From Pseudarthrobacter oxydans (GTDB taxonomy: Bacteria > Actinomycetota > Actinomycetes > Actinomycetales > Micrococcaceae), in assembly GCF_013314975.1 (NCBI RefSeq), contig NZ_JABTYH010000019.1, forward strand, positions 1-64,000: a stretch of DNA of 64,000 nt. The letters are read 5' to 3'. How positions within the stretch are numbered: position 1 is the stretch's first letter; every line of letters begins with the position of its first letter. A program made the translations under genes and the position numbers. Shown in pieces: positions 17,142 through 25,310 of the stretch. The notes beneath the pieces are model-generated. The model searched no databases and was not told where the DNA came from. It saw only the letters and a program-made list of their open reading frames with translations.

Positions 17142-20100
17142 CTAAGCCGGGGCCAACGCCTTGTTGAGCACGGCACGGATGCGCTTCTCGGACACCGAAT
17201 ACGCTGTCCCGAGCTCGACGGCGAACAGGCTCACCCGGAGCTCTTCGAGCATCCAGCGCACCTGGGTTAATTCCGGTCCGGCCTTGCGTCCCGGAAGCAG
17301 GGCAGACACGGCGTCGTCGTAGTCGTCCTCGAGCCGCTGCACCACGGCCATGTTGAGGGCATCCCGCTGGACGTTCCCCGGCAGGCGTTCCAGCCGCTTT
17401 TCGATGGCCGAAAGATACCTGGGGAGCTGGCTGAGCTGTGCGTAGCCCGTCCGTGCCACAAAGCCCGGATACACCAGCTGCTCCAGTTGGCTCTTGACAT
17501 CATTGAGGGCGGAAATGAGGGCCAGGCTGGTGGTTCCCTTCAGCTGCTTTTCGATCCGCCGGGTGCTGGCAAGGATGCGCTCCACCACTGCCGTCACGCT
17601 GAACACCGTGTCGATCAGTTCGGCCCGGACCACCTCATACAGGCGGTCAAAGGACGCCCGGTCCCACGGCAGTTCCTGGGGCGTGAGCTTGTCGATGGCC
17701 GCCAGCGCACAATCGGCGATCAAGGCCGAGACGGAGCCGTGCGGGTTCTGGCTGAACGTCAGTTTCTCGGTGTTGCTCAGGTGCTCCAGCACGTAGCGGT
17801 CCGGTGCCGGAACACGCAGGGCCAGCAGGCGGATGACACCCCCGCGCATCGCCTCCGACTGTTCTGCCGCCGTCTGGAAGACCCGGAGCGCCACCGACGT
17901 TCCCTGGTCCACAAGCGCCGGGTATCCCGTGACGGTGTGGCCCTTGACGGAGTTGCTCACCTGCCGCTGAAGGGTCCCGAAATTCCATTCCGTCAGGCCG
18001 TCCTGCTCCCTGAAACCGGTTGGGCCTGCGGTTCGCGGCGCTGTGGCCGGCTGCTGTCCTCCGGGGGAGCCGCCGTCGAGCGCTTTCCCGGATGCCTGTG
18101 CCGCTTTCCTGCCGTTGCCGGGTGCCGTGGACGCAGGCGTCGCGCCGAGGGATTCGGCAATGGCCCGCCGGGTGGCCGGAGCCAGCTTCTCCTGCAAGGC
18201 TGCGAGGTCTTTGCCCTCATCCAGGACCTTGCCCCTGCTGTCCACCACCTTGAAGGACACGCGCAGGTGGGCCGGGACGGCGTCCCAGTTCCACGATCCA
18301 GGCGGGACGATATGCCCGCGGATGCGCCGCAGGGCAAGCTCAAGGGACGGTTCCAGTTCATCCGCCGCCGGATCAAAGTCGGCTTCCAGCACTGCCACTG
18401 CCTGGCGCGCCACGTCCGGGGCAGGAACGAAGTTCTTCCGGATCTGCTTGGGCAGCGACTTGATCAGGGCTGTCACCAGTTCCACGCGCTGCCCGGGGAT
18501 CAGCCAGCGGAAGGCTTTGTCGTCCAGCTGGTTGAGGAACAGGACCGGCACTTCGGCGGTAACGCCGTCGGAGGGATTGGGCGGTGACCCCGGAGCAACC
18601 GGATGGAACTCGTAGCTCAGCGGAAGCTCGAAGCCCTTGTGCAGCCAGGTCTTGGGGTAGGCGGAGTCATCGAGGTCCTCCGCGTCGTCGCTGAGGAGGA
18701 GGGATTTGTCGTAGTCCAGGAGGTCCGGGTTCTTCTGCCGCGCCTCCTTCCACCACTTGTCGAAGTGCCGCTCGGACACCACGTCAGGTCCGATCCGCGC
18801 ATCGTAGAACTCGAACAGCGTCTCGTCATCCACCAGGAGGTCCCGGCGGCGCATCCTGGCCTCCAGCTCCTCCACCTCATGCAGGAGCGCCCGGTTGCGG
18901 TGGAAGAACTTGTGGTGGGTTTTCCAGTCGCCTTCCACCAAAGCATGGCGGATGAAGAGTTCCCGTGCGACGACGGGGTCAACCCTGCCGTAGTTGATCC
19001 TGCGTTGGGCGATGATGGGCACGCCGTAAAGGGTGACCTTCTCGTAGGCCATCACCGCACCCTGCCGGGTGGACCAGTGCGGTTCGCTGTAGCTGCGCTT
19101 CACCAGGTCCGGCGCCACCTGTTCGGCCCACACAGGATCGAACTTCGCAGCCACCCTCGCCCAGAGGCGGCTGGTCTCCACCAGCTCCGCTGCCATCACG
19201 AACGTGGGCGACTTCTTGAAGAGGGCCGAGCCGGGGAAGATGGCGAACCGGCTGCCCCGGGCACCTGCATACTCGCGCTTGCGTTCGTCAAAGATGCCGA
19301 TGTGGCTCAGGAGCCCGGAAAGAAGGCTGATGTGGATGCCTTCGTGGTTGCCCACCGGATCGGCAAGCCGCTTGTTGTCGAGGCTGATGCCGAGGGGCCG
19401 GGCCAGTTGCCGCAGCTGGGCAAACAGGTCCTGCCACTCCCGGACCCGGAGGTAATTGATGAACTCGGCCCGGCACATCCGGCGGAAGGCCGACGACGAC
19501 AGCTCCTGCTGCTTCTCCTGGATGTAGTTCCAGAGGTTGAGGAAGCCGGTGAAGTCCGAGTTCTCGTCCTTGAACCGGTTGTGCTTTTCCGCCGCGAGTT
19601 GCTGCTTGTCTGTTGGACGCTCGCGCGGGTCCTGGATGGTGAGGGCAGCTGCCAGGATCATCACCTCGCGGACGCAGCCGCGTTTTCCCGCCTCCACGAT
19701 CATCCGGCCCAGCCGTGGGTCCACCGGCAGTTGGGCAAGCTTCTGTCCGACGGCCGTGAGCCCGCCGCCGCTTTTCGTTCCGTCCGTGCCGTTCTGCGGC
19801 CGGGCGGCCGCGAGGGCGCCGAGTTCGCGGAGCAGCGTGACGCCGTCGTTGATTGCCCGCGTTTCAGGTGGTTCCACGAACGGGAAGTTTTCGACATCCT
19901 TGGGGCCGCGGGCCACTCCCATGGCGGTCATCTGCAGGATGACGGCGGCGAGGTTGGTCCGCAGGATCTCCGGATCCGTGTAGAGGGGCCGGGACTCGAA
20001 GTCTTCCTCGGAGTAAAGGCGGATGGCGATGCCGTCCGAGACGCGGCCGCACCGCCCCGAACGCTGGTTGGCGGACGCCTGTGAGACCCGCTCAATGGGC

Positions 20101-21119
20101 AGGCGCTGGACCTTGGTGCGGTGCGAGTACCTGGAGATGCGGGCGGTTCCGGTGTCGATCACGTATTTGATGCCCGGCACGGTGAGTGAGGTTTCCGCCA
20201 CGTTGGTGGCCAGCACGATCCGCCGCTTGTTGCCCGGGTGGAACACCTTGTGCTGTTCCTGCAGGCTCAGCCGGGCGAAGAGCGGAAGGACTTCCGTTCC
20301 GGCCAGCCGGCGGTTGGACTGGATGCGGGCCTGCAGTGCGTCGGCCGCATCCCGGATCTCGCGTTCGCCGGAAAAGAAGACCAGGATGTCGCCGGGTGCT
20401 TCGGCGGCGAGTTCGTCGACGGCGTCGCACACGGCGTCGAGGGGGTCGCGGTCTTCCTCAAGTTCGTCGTCGGAACCATCCTCATCATCGGGACCAGCTC
20501 CACCGGGCGGCTGCGACAGCGGGCGGTAGCGGATCTCCACGGGGTAGGTCCGCCCGGAGACCTCGACGATGGGGGCGGGTTGGTCGGCTGTGCCGAAATG
20601 GCTGGCAAACCGTTGGGGGTCGATGGTGGCGGAGGTGATGATCACCTTGAGGTCCGGACGCTGCGGCAGGATCCGCTTCAAGTAGCCCAGGATGAAGTCG
20701 ATGTTCAGGCTGCGCTCGTGGGCCTCATCGATGATGATGGCGTTGTACTTGCGGAGCAGCTTGTCCCGCTGGATTTCCGCCAGCAGGATGCCGTCCGTCA
20801 TCAGCTTGACCTTCGTGGCGCGGCTGACTTCCCCGGTGAAGCGGACTTGGAAGCCCACTTCCTGGCCGATGTCCACGCCCAGTTCCTCGGCGATGCGCTC
20901 AGCCACGGTGCGCGCGGCCAGCCGGCGGGGCTGCGTATGGCCGATCAGGCCATTCTCGCCCAGCCCAAGCTCAAGGCACATCTTGGGAATCTGGGTTGTC
21001 TTACCGGAGCCGGTCTCACCGGCAATGATGGTGACCTGGTTTGCTGCGATGGCGGCCATCAGGTCTTCGCGCCGTTCGGAGACCGGCAGCTCAGCGGGAT
21101 AGGCGATGTGAAGTGTCAT
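17142..21119 (-). CDS. hrpA: ATP-dependent RNA helicase HrpA
   Basis: About 1325 residues, the usual size of bacterial HrpA, a DEAH-box helicase. Walker A is GETGSGKTT (about 32-40), motif II is IIIDEAHERS, and motif VI is NQRSGRCGRVSDG. The helicase-associated and OB-fold regions follow, and the long C-terminal part is the HrpA-specific DUF3418 region. In E. coli HrpA acts in mRNA processing and rescue of stalled ribosomes. I chose the ATG at 21119, where the conserved MTLHIAYPAELPVSERR begins; the open frame extends 62 codons further. A TAGACT -10 box (21130-21135) ends only 10 nt upstream and no ribosome binding site is visible, suggesting a nearly leaderless mRNA. Confidence 0.93.
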   Translation of the reverse strand: MTLHIAYPAELPVSERREDLMAAIAANQVTIIAGETGSGKTTQIPKMCLELGLGENGLIGHTQPRRLAARTVAERIAEELGVDIGQEVGFQVRFTGEVSRATKVKLMTDGILLAEIQRDKLLRKYNAIIIDEAHERSLNIDFILGYLKRILPQRPDLKVIITSATIDPQRFASHFGTADQPAPIVEVSGRTYPVEIRYRPLSQPPGGAGPDDEDGSDDELEEDRDPLDAVCDAVDELAAEAPGDILVFFSGEREIRDAADALQARIQSNRRLAGTEVLPLFARLSLQEQHKVFHPGNKRRIVLATNVAETSLTVPGIKYVIDTGTARISRYSHRTKVQRLPIERVSQASANQRSGRCGRVSDGIAIRLYSEEDFESRPLYTDPEILRTNLAAVILQMTAMGVARGPKDVENFPFVEPPETRAINDGVTLLRELGALAAARPQNGTDGTKSGGGLTAVGQKLAQLPVDPRLGRMIVEAGKRGCVREVMILAAALTIQDPRERPTDKQQLAAEKHNRFKDENSDFTGFLNLWNYIQEKQQELSSSAFRRMCRAEFINYLRVREWQDLFAQLRQLARPLGISLDNKRLADPVGNHEGIHISLLSGLLSHIGIFDERKREYAGARGSRFAIFPGSALFKKSPTFVMAAELVETSRLWARVAAKFDPVWAEQVAPDLVKRSYSEPHWSTRQGAVMAYEKVTLYGVPIIAQRRINYGRVDPVVARELFIRHALVEGDWKTHHKFFHRNRALLHEVEELEARMRRRDLLVDDETLFEFYDARIGPDVVSERHFDKWWKEARQKNPDLLDYDKSLLLSDDAEDLDDSAYPKTWLHKGFELPLSYEFHPVAPGSPPNPSDGVTAEVPVLFLNQLDDKAFRWLIPGQRVELVTALIKSLPKQIRKNFVPAPDVARQAVAVLEADFDPAADELEPSLELALRRIRGHIVPPGSWNWDAVPAHLRVSFKVVDSRGKVLDEGKDLAALQEKLAPATRRAIAESLGATPASTAPGNGRKAAQASGKALDGGSPGGQQPATAPRTAGPTGFREQDGLTEWNFGTLQRQVSNSVKGHTVTGYPALVDQGTSVALRVFQTAAEQSEAMRGGVIRLLALRVPAPDRYVLEHLSNTEKLTFSQNPHGSVSALIADCALAAIDKLTPQELPWDRASFDRLYEVVRAELIDTVFSVTAVVERILASTRRIEKQLKGTTSLALISALNDVKSQLEQLVYPGFVARTGYAQLSQLPRYLSAIEKRLERLPGNVQRDALNMAVVQRLEDDYDDAVSALLPGRKAGPELTQVRWMLEELRVSLFAVELGTAYSVSEKRIRAVLNKALAPA

Positions 21120-21210
21120 GTCTGCTGACAGTCTACTGCGGGAGCCCGGGCATCCCGTTTCGACTGTCTGCAGTTGCTTCCCTTCCTGGCCGGAAGGGGG
21201 TGTTGCCGGC

Positions 21211-21378
21211 TTAGAAAACGCGGAGCGTGTAGTTGATGCTGGGAAGGTCCAGGGCTGACCACGCTTCGTGGGATTCCACTGGAGGCGTATGTCCCCTTCC
21301 GTCACGCAGAAGCGCTGACACGGTGGCGGCGAGAACGACGAGGATGACGATGAGGAGGGCGGTTATGAGGATTTCCAT
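21211..21378 (-). CDS. Small single-pass membrane protein, 55 aa
   Basis: A minus-strand gene of 55 codons. ATG at 21378 follows GGAGGC, an ideal ribosome binding site. The N-terminus (MEILITALLIVILVVLAAT) is one transmembrane helix of about 20 residues. A short hydrophilic tail with HTPPVESHEAW and ALDLPSINYTLRVF follows, probably cytoplasmic after the basic LLRDGRG. I do not recognise a named family. It lies between hrpA and the divergent GlxA-type regulator, with which it shares a 81-nt intergenic region rich in inverted repeats. Confidence 0.65.
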   Translation of the reverse strand: MEILITALLIVILVVLAATVSALLRDGRGHTPPVESHEAWSALDLPSINYTLRVF

Positions 21379-21413
21379 GCCTCCATGCTTCTCCTGTCAG
21401 CAACCCAAAAAAA

Positions 21414-21450
21414 GTGGCAGAAACGCCCAAAAAGCTAAAATTCCTGCCAC
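21414..21450. promoter_or_regulatory. Candidate operator between the 55-aa gene and the GlxA-type regulator
   Basis: GTGGCAG (21414-21420) and CTGCCAC (21444-21450) form a perfect 7-bp inverted repeat. It flanks a TAAAAT -10-like box (21436-21441) for the plus-strand gene. An outer pair, CATGCTTC (21384-21391) and GAAGCATG (21455-21462), adds further symmetry. Binding by the adjacent AraC-type regulator is inferred from position. Confidence 0.45.
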
Positions 21451-21459
21451 AATGGAAGC

Positions 21460-22428
21460 ATGCTCACATCAGTCGCGGTCATCGTTGTTCCCAACTTCTC
21501 GATGTTCGAATTCGGTACGGCGTGCGAGGTCTTCGGCATTGACAGATCGGCCCGGGGCAGCGGGGTTCCGGCTTTCGATTTCCGGGTGTGCACCCCCTGC
21601 CCGGGAAACGTGCCGTTGAAGTCGGGGCTGTCCATGAACGTGGGCCTGGGACTCGAGGCCACGGAGGATGCGGACCTGGTCATCATGGCCCCCTACGGCC
21701 GGGACGAGGAACTGCCCGAACCGGTTCTGGAGGCGCTCCGTGCTGCGGATGCCAGGGGTGCCTGGGTCATGTCTATCTGCTCCGGGGCGTTTGCCCTGGC
21801 CCGGGCCGGCTTGCTCGACGGGCGCCGCTGCACCACCCACTGGCACTATTCCGGCCAGTTGGCCGCCGAATACCCGCTCGTCCGGGTTGACGAAAACGTG
21901 CTGTATGTCCAGGACGGCAACATCATCTCCTCCGCAGGCACCGCCGCGGGAATCGATGCCTGCCTCCACCTGGTGCGGGTGGAACTGGGCGCGCACGTGG
22001 CTGCCGCGATCGCCAGGGACATGGTGGTTCCTCCGCACCGCGATGGCGGCCAGGCGCAGTTCATCGACCGGCCCATGCCCGCCTGCGGTTCAGCCCCCAT
22101 GGAAAAACTGCTGCGCTGGATGGTGGAAAACCTGGAGCACGAGCACACCGTGAATGAACTGGCGGCACGGGTCCACATGTCGCCGAGGACCTTTGCACGT
22201 CGGTTCAGGTCGGAGACTGGAGCCACCCCCGCAGCCTGGCTCAACTCGCAGCGCGTACTCCGTGCCCAGGAGCTCCTTGAATCCACTGACCTCAACATCG
22301 ACGAGATCGCCAGGGAGTCCGGCTTCGGGCACCCTGTCCTGTTGCGCCACCACTTCGCCAAGGTCCTGGACACCAGTCCGCAGTCATACCGCCGGGCCTT
22401 CCGCGGCCAGCTTGCCGAGGTGGGGTAG
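21460..22428 (+). CDS. GlxA/FtrA family transcriptional regulator (DJ-1/PfpI plus AraC HTH)
   Basis: 322 residues. The N-terminal domain (about 1-185) is a DJ-1/PfpI amidotransferase-like fold with the nucleophile-elbow sequence SICSGAFALARAGLLDGRRC, here a ligand sensor. The C-terminal AraC helix-turn-helix pair (about 215-315) contains HTVNELAARVHMSPRTFARRF and LNIDEIARESGFGHPVLLRHHF. Members regulate small-molecule catabolic or stress genes; no obvious enzyme target lies next to it apart from the divergent 55-residue membrane protein. The GGAAG before the ATG is only 1 nt away, so translation initiation may be inefficient or the mRNA leader short. Confidence 0.88.
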   Translation: MLTSVAVIVVPNFSMFEFGTACEVFGIDRSARGSGVPAFDFRVCTPCPGNVPLKSGLSMNVGLGLEATEDADLVIMAPYGRDEELPEPVLEALRAADARGAWVMSICSGAFALARAGLLDGRRCTTHWHYSGQLAAEYPLVRVDENVLYVQDGNIISSAGTAAGIDACLHLVRVELGAHVAAAIARDMVVPPHRDGGQAQFIDRPMPACGSAPMEKLLRWMVENLEHEHTVNELAARVHMSPRTFARRFRSETGATPAAWLNSQRVLRAQELLESTDLNIDEIARESGFGHPVLLRHHFAKVLDTSPQSYRRAFRGQLAEVG

Positions 22429-22485
22429 CTCCTGCCTGGCACGAACGGAACGGACTCCGGCCGCACCCCGGTATTCCCGGACCAC

Positions 22486-22818
22486 TCAGCCGGCGGACGC
22501 CCCGTCCTGCCGCCCCTCGGCGCGCGATGCCTCAGCCGCCTCCCGGGTGCTGTCCACCAGGACCCGCCATGGCCCGGTGACGGCCTGCTCCGGAAGTGCA
22601 GCCCGGTGCTGCCCCGCCCGAATGGCGTAAATGAACCGGTCCGGCTGCTGCCCGGCGAACTTCTCCGCAGCGGCCCGTGGTGTCCTGGGCACCGAATCCC
22701 ACGGGCACGCTTCAACAATGGGCTGCCACTGGTTGATAGCGGTCTCGGAACGGGCTTCCACCGTCCACACTCTTGGTATGGCGGCGATTCCTCCGGTGCG
22801 CTCAACACTGATCTTCAT
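22486..22818 (-). CDS. Emfourin, protealysin inhibitor
   Basis: 110 residues. The N-terminus MKISVERTGGIAAIPRVW and the following WQPIVEACPWD match the emfourin family as I know it, a cytoplasmic slow-binding inhibitor of protealysin-like M4 metalloproteases. It lies 61 nt downstream of, and on the same strand as, such a protease, which is the known gene arrangement for this inhibitor. There is no signal peptide, consistent with acting on an intracellular or unconventionally released protease. The Ala/Glu-rich C-terminus (EAAEASRAEG) is probably flexible. Confidence 0.82.
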   Translation of the reverse strand: MKISVERTGGIAAIPRVWTVEARSETAINQWQPIVEACPWDSVPRTPRAAAEKFAGQQPDRFIYAIRAGQHRAALPEQAVTGPWRVLVDSTREAAEASRAEGRQDGASAG

Positions 22819-22879
22819 GGCCTGGTCCTTGGGCTTCCCCTACAGCCCGGACGGCCGAAAAGCGCCGGCCGGGCGTCCG

Positions 22880-23932
22880 TTAAAGCTTGACCTTCACAGT
22901 TTCCCACGCCAGCTGTACGGCGTCATGCTCGGGGGACCCGGAACCGAAGAGTTCCATGGCAGACGCAGCCGTGGCGCGGGCGAAAACCCTGAAGGTGGCA
23001 GCCGGCGGAAGCGATCCGCCGGTGAGCGCCTCGTACCAAATACGCCCGGGGGAGTCCCAGGCGTTTCCACCAAGGGACTCCGCTACCAGGTAGAAGGCAC
23101 GGTTGGGGATGCCGGAATTGATGTGGACGCCACCGTTGTCCGCGCTGGTCCTCACGTAAGTGTCCATGGAGTCCGGCTGGGGGTCCTTACCCAGCACGTC
23201 GTCGTCGTACGCCGTCCCGGGGGCCTTCAGGGAGCGCAGGGCGCGGCCCTCCACGTCAGGAGTGAAGATGCCCTCGCCGATAAGCCAGCTGGCCTCAGCA
23301 GCGGACTGGTTGTTGACGTACTGTTCCACCAGCGCGCCGAAGACATCGGACATTGATTCGTTGAGGGCACCGGCCTGGTTCCGGTACACGAGCGCAGCTG
23401 AATACTGCGTAACGCCGTGGGCGAGTTCGTGCCCGATGACGCTCAGCGATTTGGTAAACCGTTCAAAGACCTCACCGTCCCCGTCGCCGAAAACCATCTG
23501 CTTCCCGTCCCAAAAGGCGTTGTCATAAAGCTGGCCGAAGTGGACCGTGGCGTTCAGGGGGAGCCCCCGTCCGTCGATGGAGTTGCGTCCGAACACGTCG
23601 GCGTAGAGCCGGTGCGTGTGGCCAAGCCCGTCATAGGCTTCGTCGGCCGCGGGGTCGCCCACGGGTGCCTCGCCTTCCTTGCGCACCAGCGTGCCAGGGA
23701 GGATCTCCGCGCTGTTTGCGTCGAAGACGGTCCGGTGTGGTGGCCCGGGCTTGGCCTGGCGGACGCCTGCCGGAATGTCCGGTGCGGGTTGGGACCGCGC
23801 TGAACGAAACGACTCGACATGGCCTAATGCTTCCCTGGCTGCCCTGGCCGCCGACGAAAACTCCGGCGCACCCTGTTTGGCCAGCCTCCTCAGCATGTAG
23901 GGCGGGACGATGGAACAGAACGGACCGTGCAT
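22880..23932 (-). CDS. Protealysin-like M4 family metalloprotease
   Basis: 350 residues. The zinc site is complete: VIGHELAHGVTQ (HExxH), the third ligand glutamate in ALNESMSDVFG, and the transition-state histidine in DNGGVHINSGIPN. Instead of a signal peptide and long propeptide it has a short precursor with the motif IVPPYMLRRLA (about residues 8-18), the mark of protealysin-type enzymes. The protease is therefore not exported by Sec and is probably activated by precursor removal. ATG at 23932 follows GAGGGGG. A TAGTCT -10-like box lies at 23960-23965. Co-transcribed with the emfourin gene. Confidence 0.9.
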   Translation of the reverse strand: MHGPFCSIVPPYMLRRLAKQGAPEFSSAARAAREALGHVESFRSARSQPAPDIPAGVRQAKPGPPHRTVFDANSAEILPGTLVRKEGEAPVGDPAADEAYDGLGHTHRLYADVFGRNSIDGRGLPLNATVHFGQLYDNAFWDGKQMVFGDGDGEVFERFTKSLSVIGHELAHGVTQYSAALVYRNQAGALNESMSDVFGALVEQYVNNQSAAEASWLIGEGIFTPDVEGRALRSLKAPGTAYDDDVLGKDPQPDSMDTYVRTSADNGGVHINSGIPNRAFYLVAESLGGNAWDSPGRIWYEALTGGSLPPAATFRVFARATAASAMELFGSGSPEHDAVQLAWETVKVKL

Positions 23933-24055
23933 GGCGTACCCCCTCGACTTGGTGGATTCAGACTACGAGGAGCCACCGACAATCCTTGGCAGGCTCACGC
24001 CGCACCTGGTCTGTGGTAGGAATCCAGACTGGTTCCGTCCCGTTCCCTGCCGTGG

Positions 24056-24823
24056 TCAGGACCCTCCGGCGAGCACATCCACATGGACGTGGTCGAGATG
24101 GCGCAGGATCTCGTTGCGGGGCTCGGGGGCGCGGTACTCCTGCCACAGCCCCCGGGAGCTGTGCACGCTCCAGAAGCGGTCGTCGAAAATGACGTACTGG
24201 ATGTCCAGTCCGTCGGCGTGGGCGACCAGCCAGTGGGCCAGTATCCACCCTGCACGCCGGTTTTCCTCGGTCACCGGGCGGAAGAAGACATCAACAGCGC
24301 GGCCGTCGTAGTGCGTGGATTCAGCTCCATGTCCCTGGCCAACGCCGCCCGGGGCGAACCCGCCCAGGCTTTGGGTGCCAAACACCTCGGTCATGGCCCC
24401 GCGCATCTGTTCGGCGCGGGGTGTCAGCCCGGTGTCGCCCGGCTGCTGTTCCTCCAGGCCGGCGGCGGCCGAACCCCGGCAGCCCAGGGAAGGGCCGGCG
24501 TCTCCGGGTGGCCCGGCGGCCAGCTGCTGCAATGCCGCCGCGTCGATGCCGGAGGTGTCCGGTGGCTCCAGGCCGCGGGCAAGGAGTGCGACGGCTGTTG
24601 TGGCCCGTTGCGCCTCCTCGCGGCTGATCCCTACCTTCCCGTCGGGGGTCTCGACAACGCACTCCGGGTTCCACCCCAGCGAGCCGCCGGCACCGCGCAA
24701 ACCGCTGAGCAGGCCGGGTGCGAGGAGCGCCAGCGCTGACGCGAGCAGCACAACAACGAGAAAGCCCGGGAGCAGCCGAAGCACGCCGCGGCGGCCTCCT
24801 TGAGTCCTGTCGCGGTTCAGCAT
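24056..24823 (-). CDS. Membrane-anchored protein with C-terminal peptidase-like (ARB_07466/M15-like) domain
   Basis: 255 residues. An Arg-rich start is followed by one hydrophobic helix (about 15-38), so the bulk is exported and anchored. After a linker, the C-terminal domain (about 135-250) contains STHYDGRAVDVFF and, near the end, HLDHVHVDV. This His-x6-Asp ... His-x-His pattern is that of M15/VanY-like peptidases and the related ARB_07466 domain found in actinobacterial wall proteins. Peptidoglycan cleavage is possible but unproven. The start may be the ATG at 24823. It is 123 nt downstream of the M4 protease start region but reads into it, so it could be the first gene of that unit. Confidence 0.6.
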   Translation of the reverse strand: MLNRDRTQGGRRGVLRLLPGFLVVVLLASALALLAPGLLSGLRGAGGSLGWNPECVVETPDGKVGISREEAQRATTAVALLARGLEPPDTSGIDAAALQQLAAGPPGDAGPSLGCRGSAAAGLEEQQPGDTGLTPRAEQMRGAMTEVFGTQSLGGFAPGGVGQGHGAESTHYDGRAVDVFFRPVTEENRRAGWILAHWLVAHADGLDIQYVIFDDRFWSVHSSRGLWQEYRAPEPRNEILRHLDHVHVDVLAGGS

Positions 24824-25080
24824 GGAACCACACAGGCATGCCGCAACGGGATATCGGCGGTGGGAGTGGCCAGCCCCGGGGGCAGGCCCGGCCCGGAAGC
24901 TTTGGTACTGGTCACGGCGTTTCGGCCTACGATGATGCGCCTTTCGTTGGGTGCCAGCGCTCCGGTGTATGGGTAGGGGGGCACTGCTGAAAGGTTTAAT
25001 TCACGGCCCGGGCCAATAGTTCCCAAGCAAAGGGTTCCGGGCCTGGGGTGCCAACTGGATGCAGCACCCGCCAAAACGCA
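24824..25080. other. Intergenic region, nothing recognised
   Basis: About 257 bp between the membrane-anchored peptidase-like gene and the tRNA terminator. Open frames here have poor composition and no ribosome binding site. I see no repeat or RNA motif. Confidence 0.5.
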
Positions 25081-25117
25081 GAGAGCCACCAGAAATCCGT
25101 GATTTCTGGTGGCTCTC
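25081..25117 (-). terminator. Terminator of the tRNA-Arg gene
   Basis: A perfect 17-bp inverted repeat (25081-25097 with 25101-25117, 3-nt loop) just past the tRNA 3' end on the minus strand, followed by a short T run. Confidence 0.85.
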
Positions 25118-25119
25118 GT

Positions 25120-25195
25120 TGGTGCCCTCGATAGGATTCGAACCTACGACCTTCTGCTCCGGAGGCAGACGCTCTATCCCCTGAGCTACGAGGGC
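25120..25195 (-). tRNA. tRNA-Arg (anticodon CCG)
   Basis: On the minus strand the cloverleaf is complete. The acceptor stem is GCCCTCG with CGAGGGC, the D arm AGCTCAGGGGATAGAGC, the anticodon stem TCTGC/GCAGA around the loop CTCCGGA (anticodon CCG, reading CGG), and the T arm ends with GGTTCGAATCC. Discriminator A and an encoded CCA follow. It is a single gene with its own terminator. Confidence 0.95.
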
Positions 25196-25310
25196 AATCC
25201 GGGGTTTCCTGCCGTTGCCGGCGGGACGTCCTAGAGCTTAGCAGTAAGGTGGCCCGCAAGGGAAAATCGGTGCTGCCTCACTGCCCCAGGAACCTCCGAA
25301 CGGTAAGAAG

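Noticed and set aside
24817..25259. Minus-strand frames across the tRNA-Arg region
   Set aside because: They read through the tRNA and its terminator and have no coding signature.
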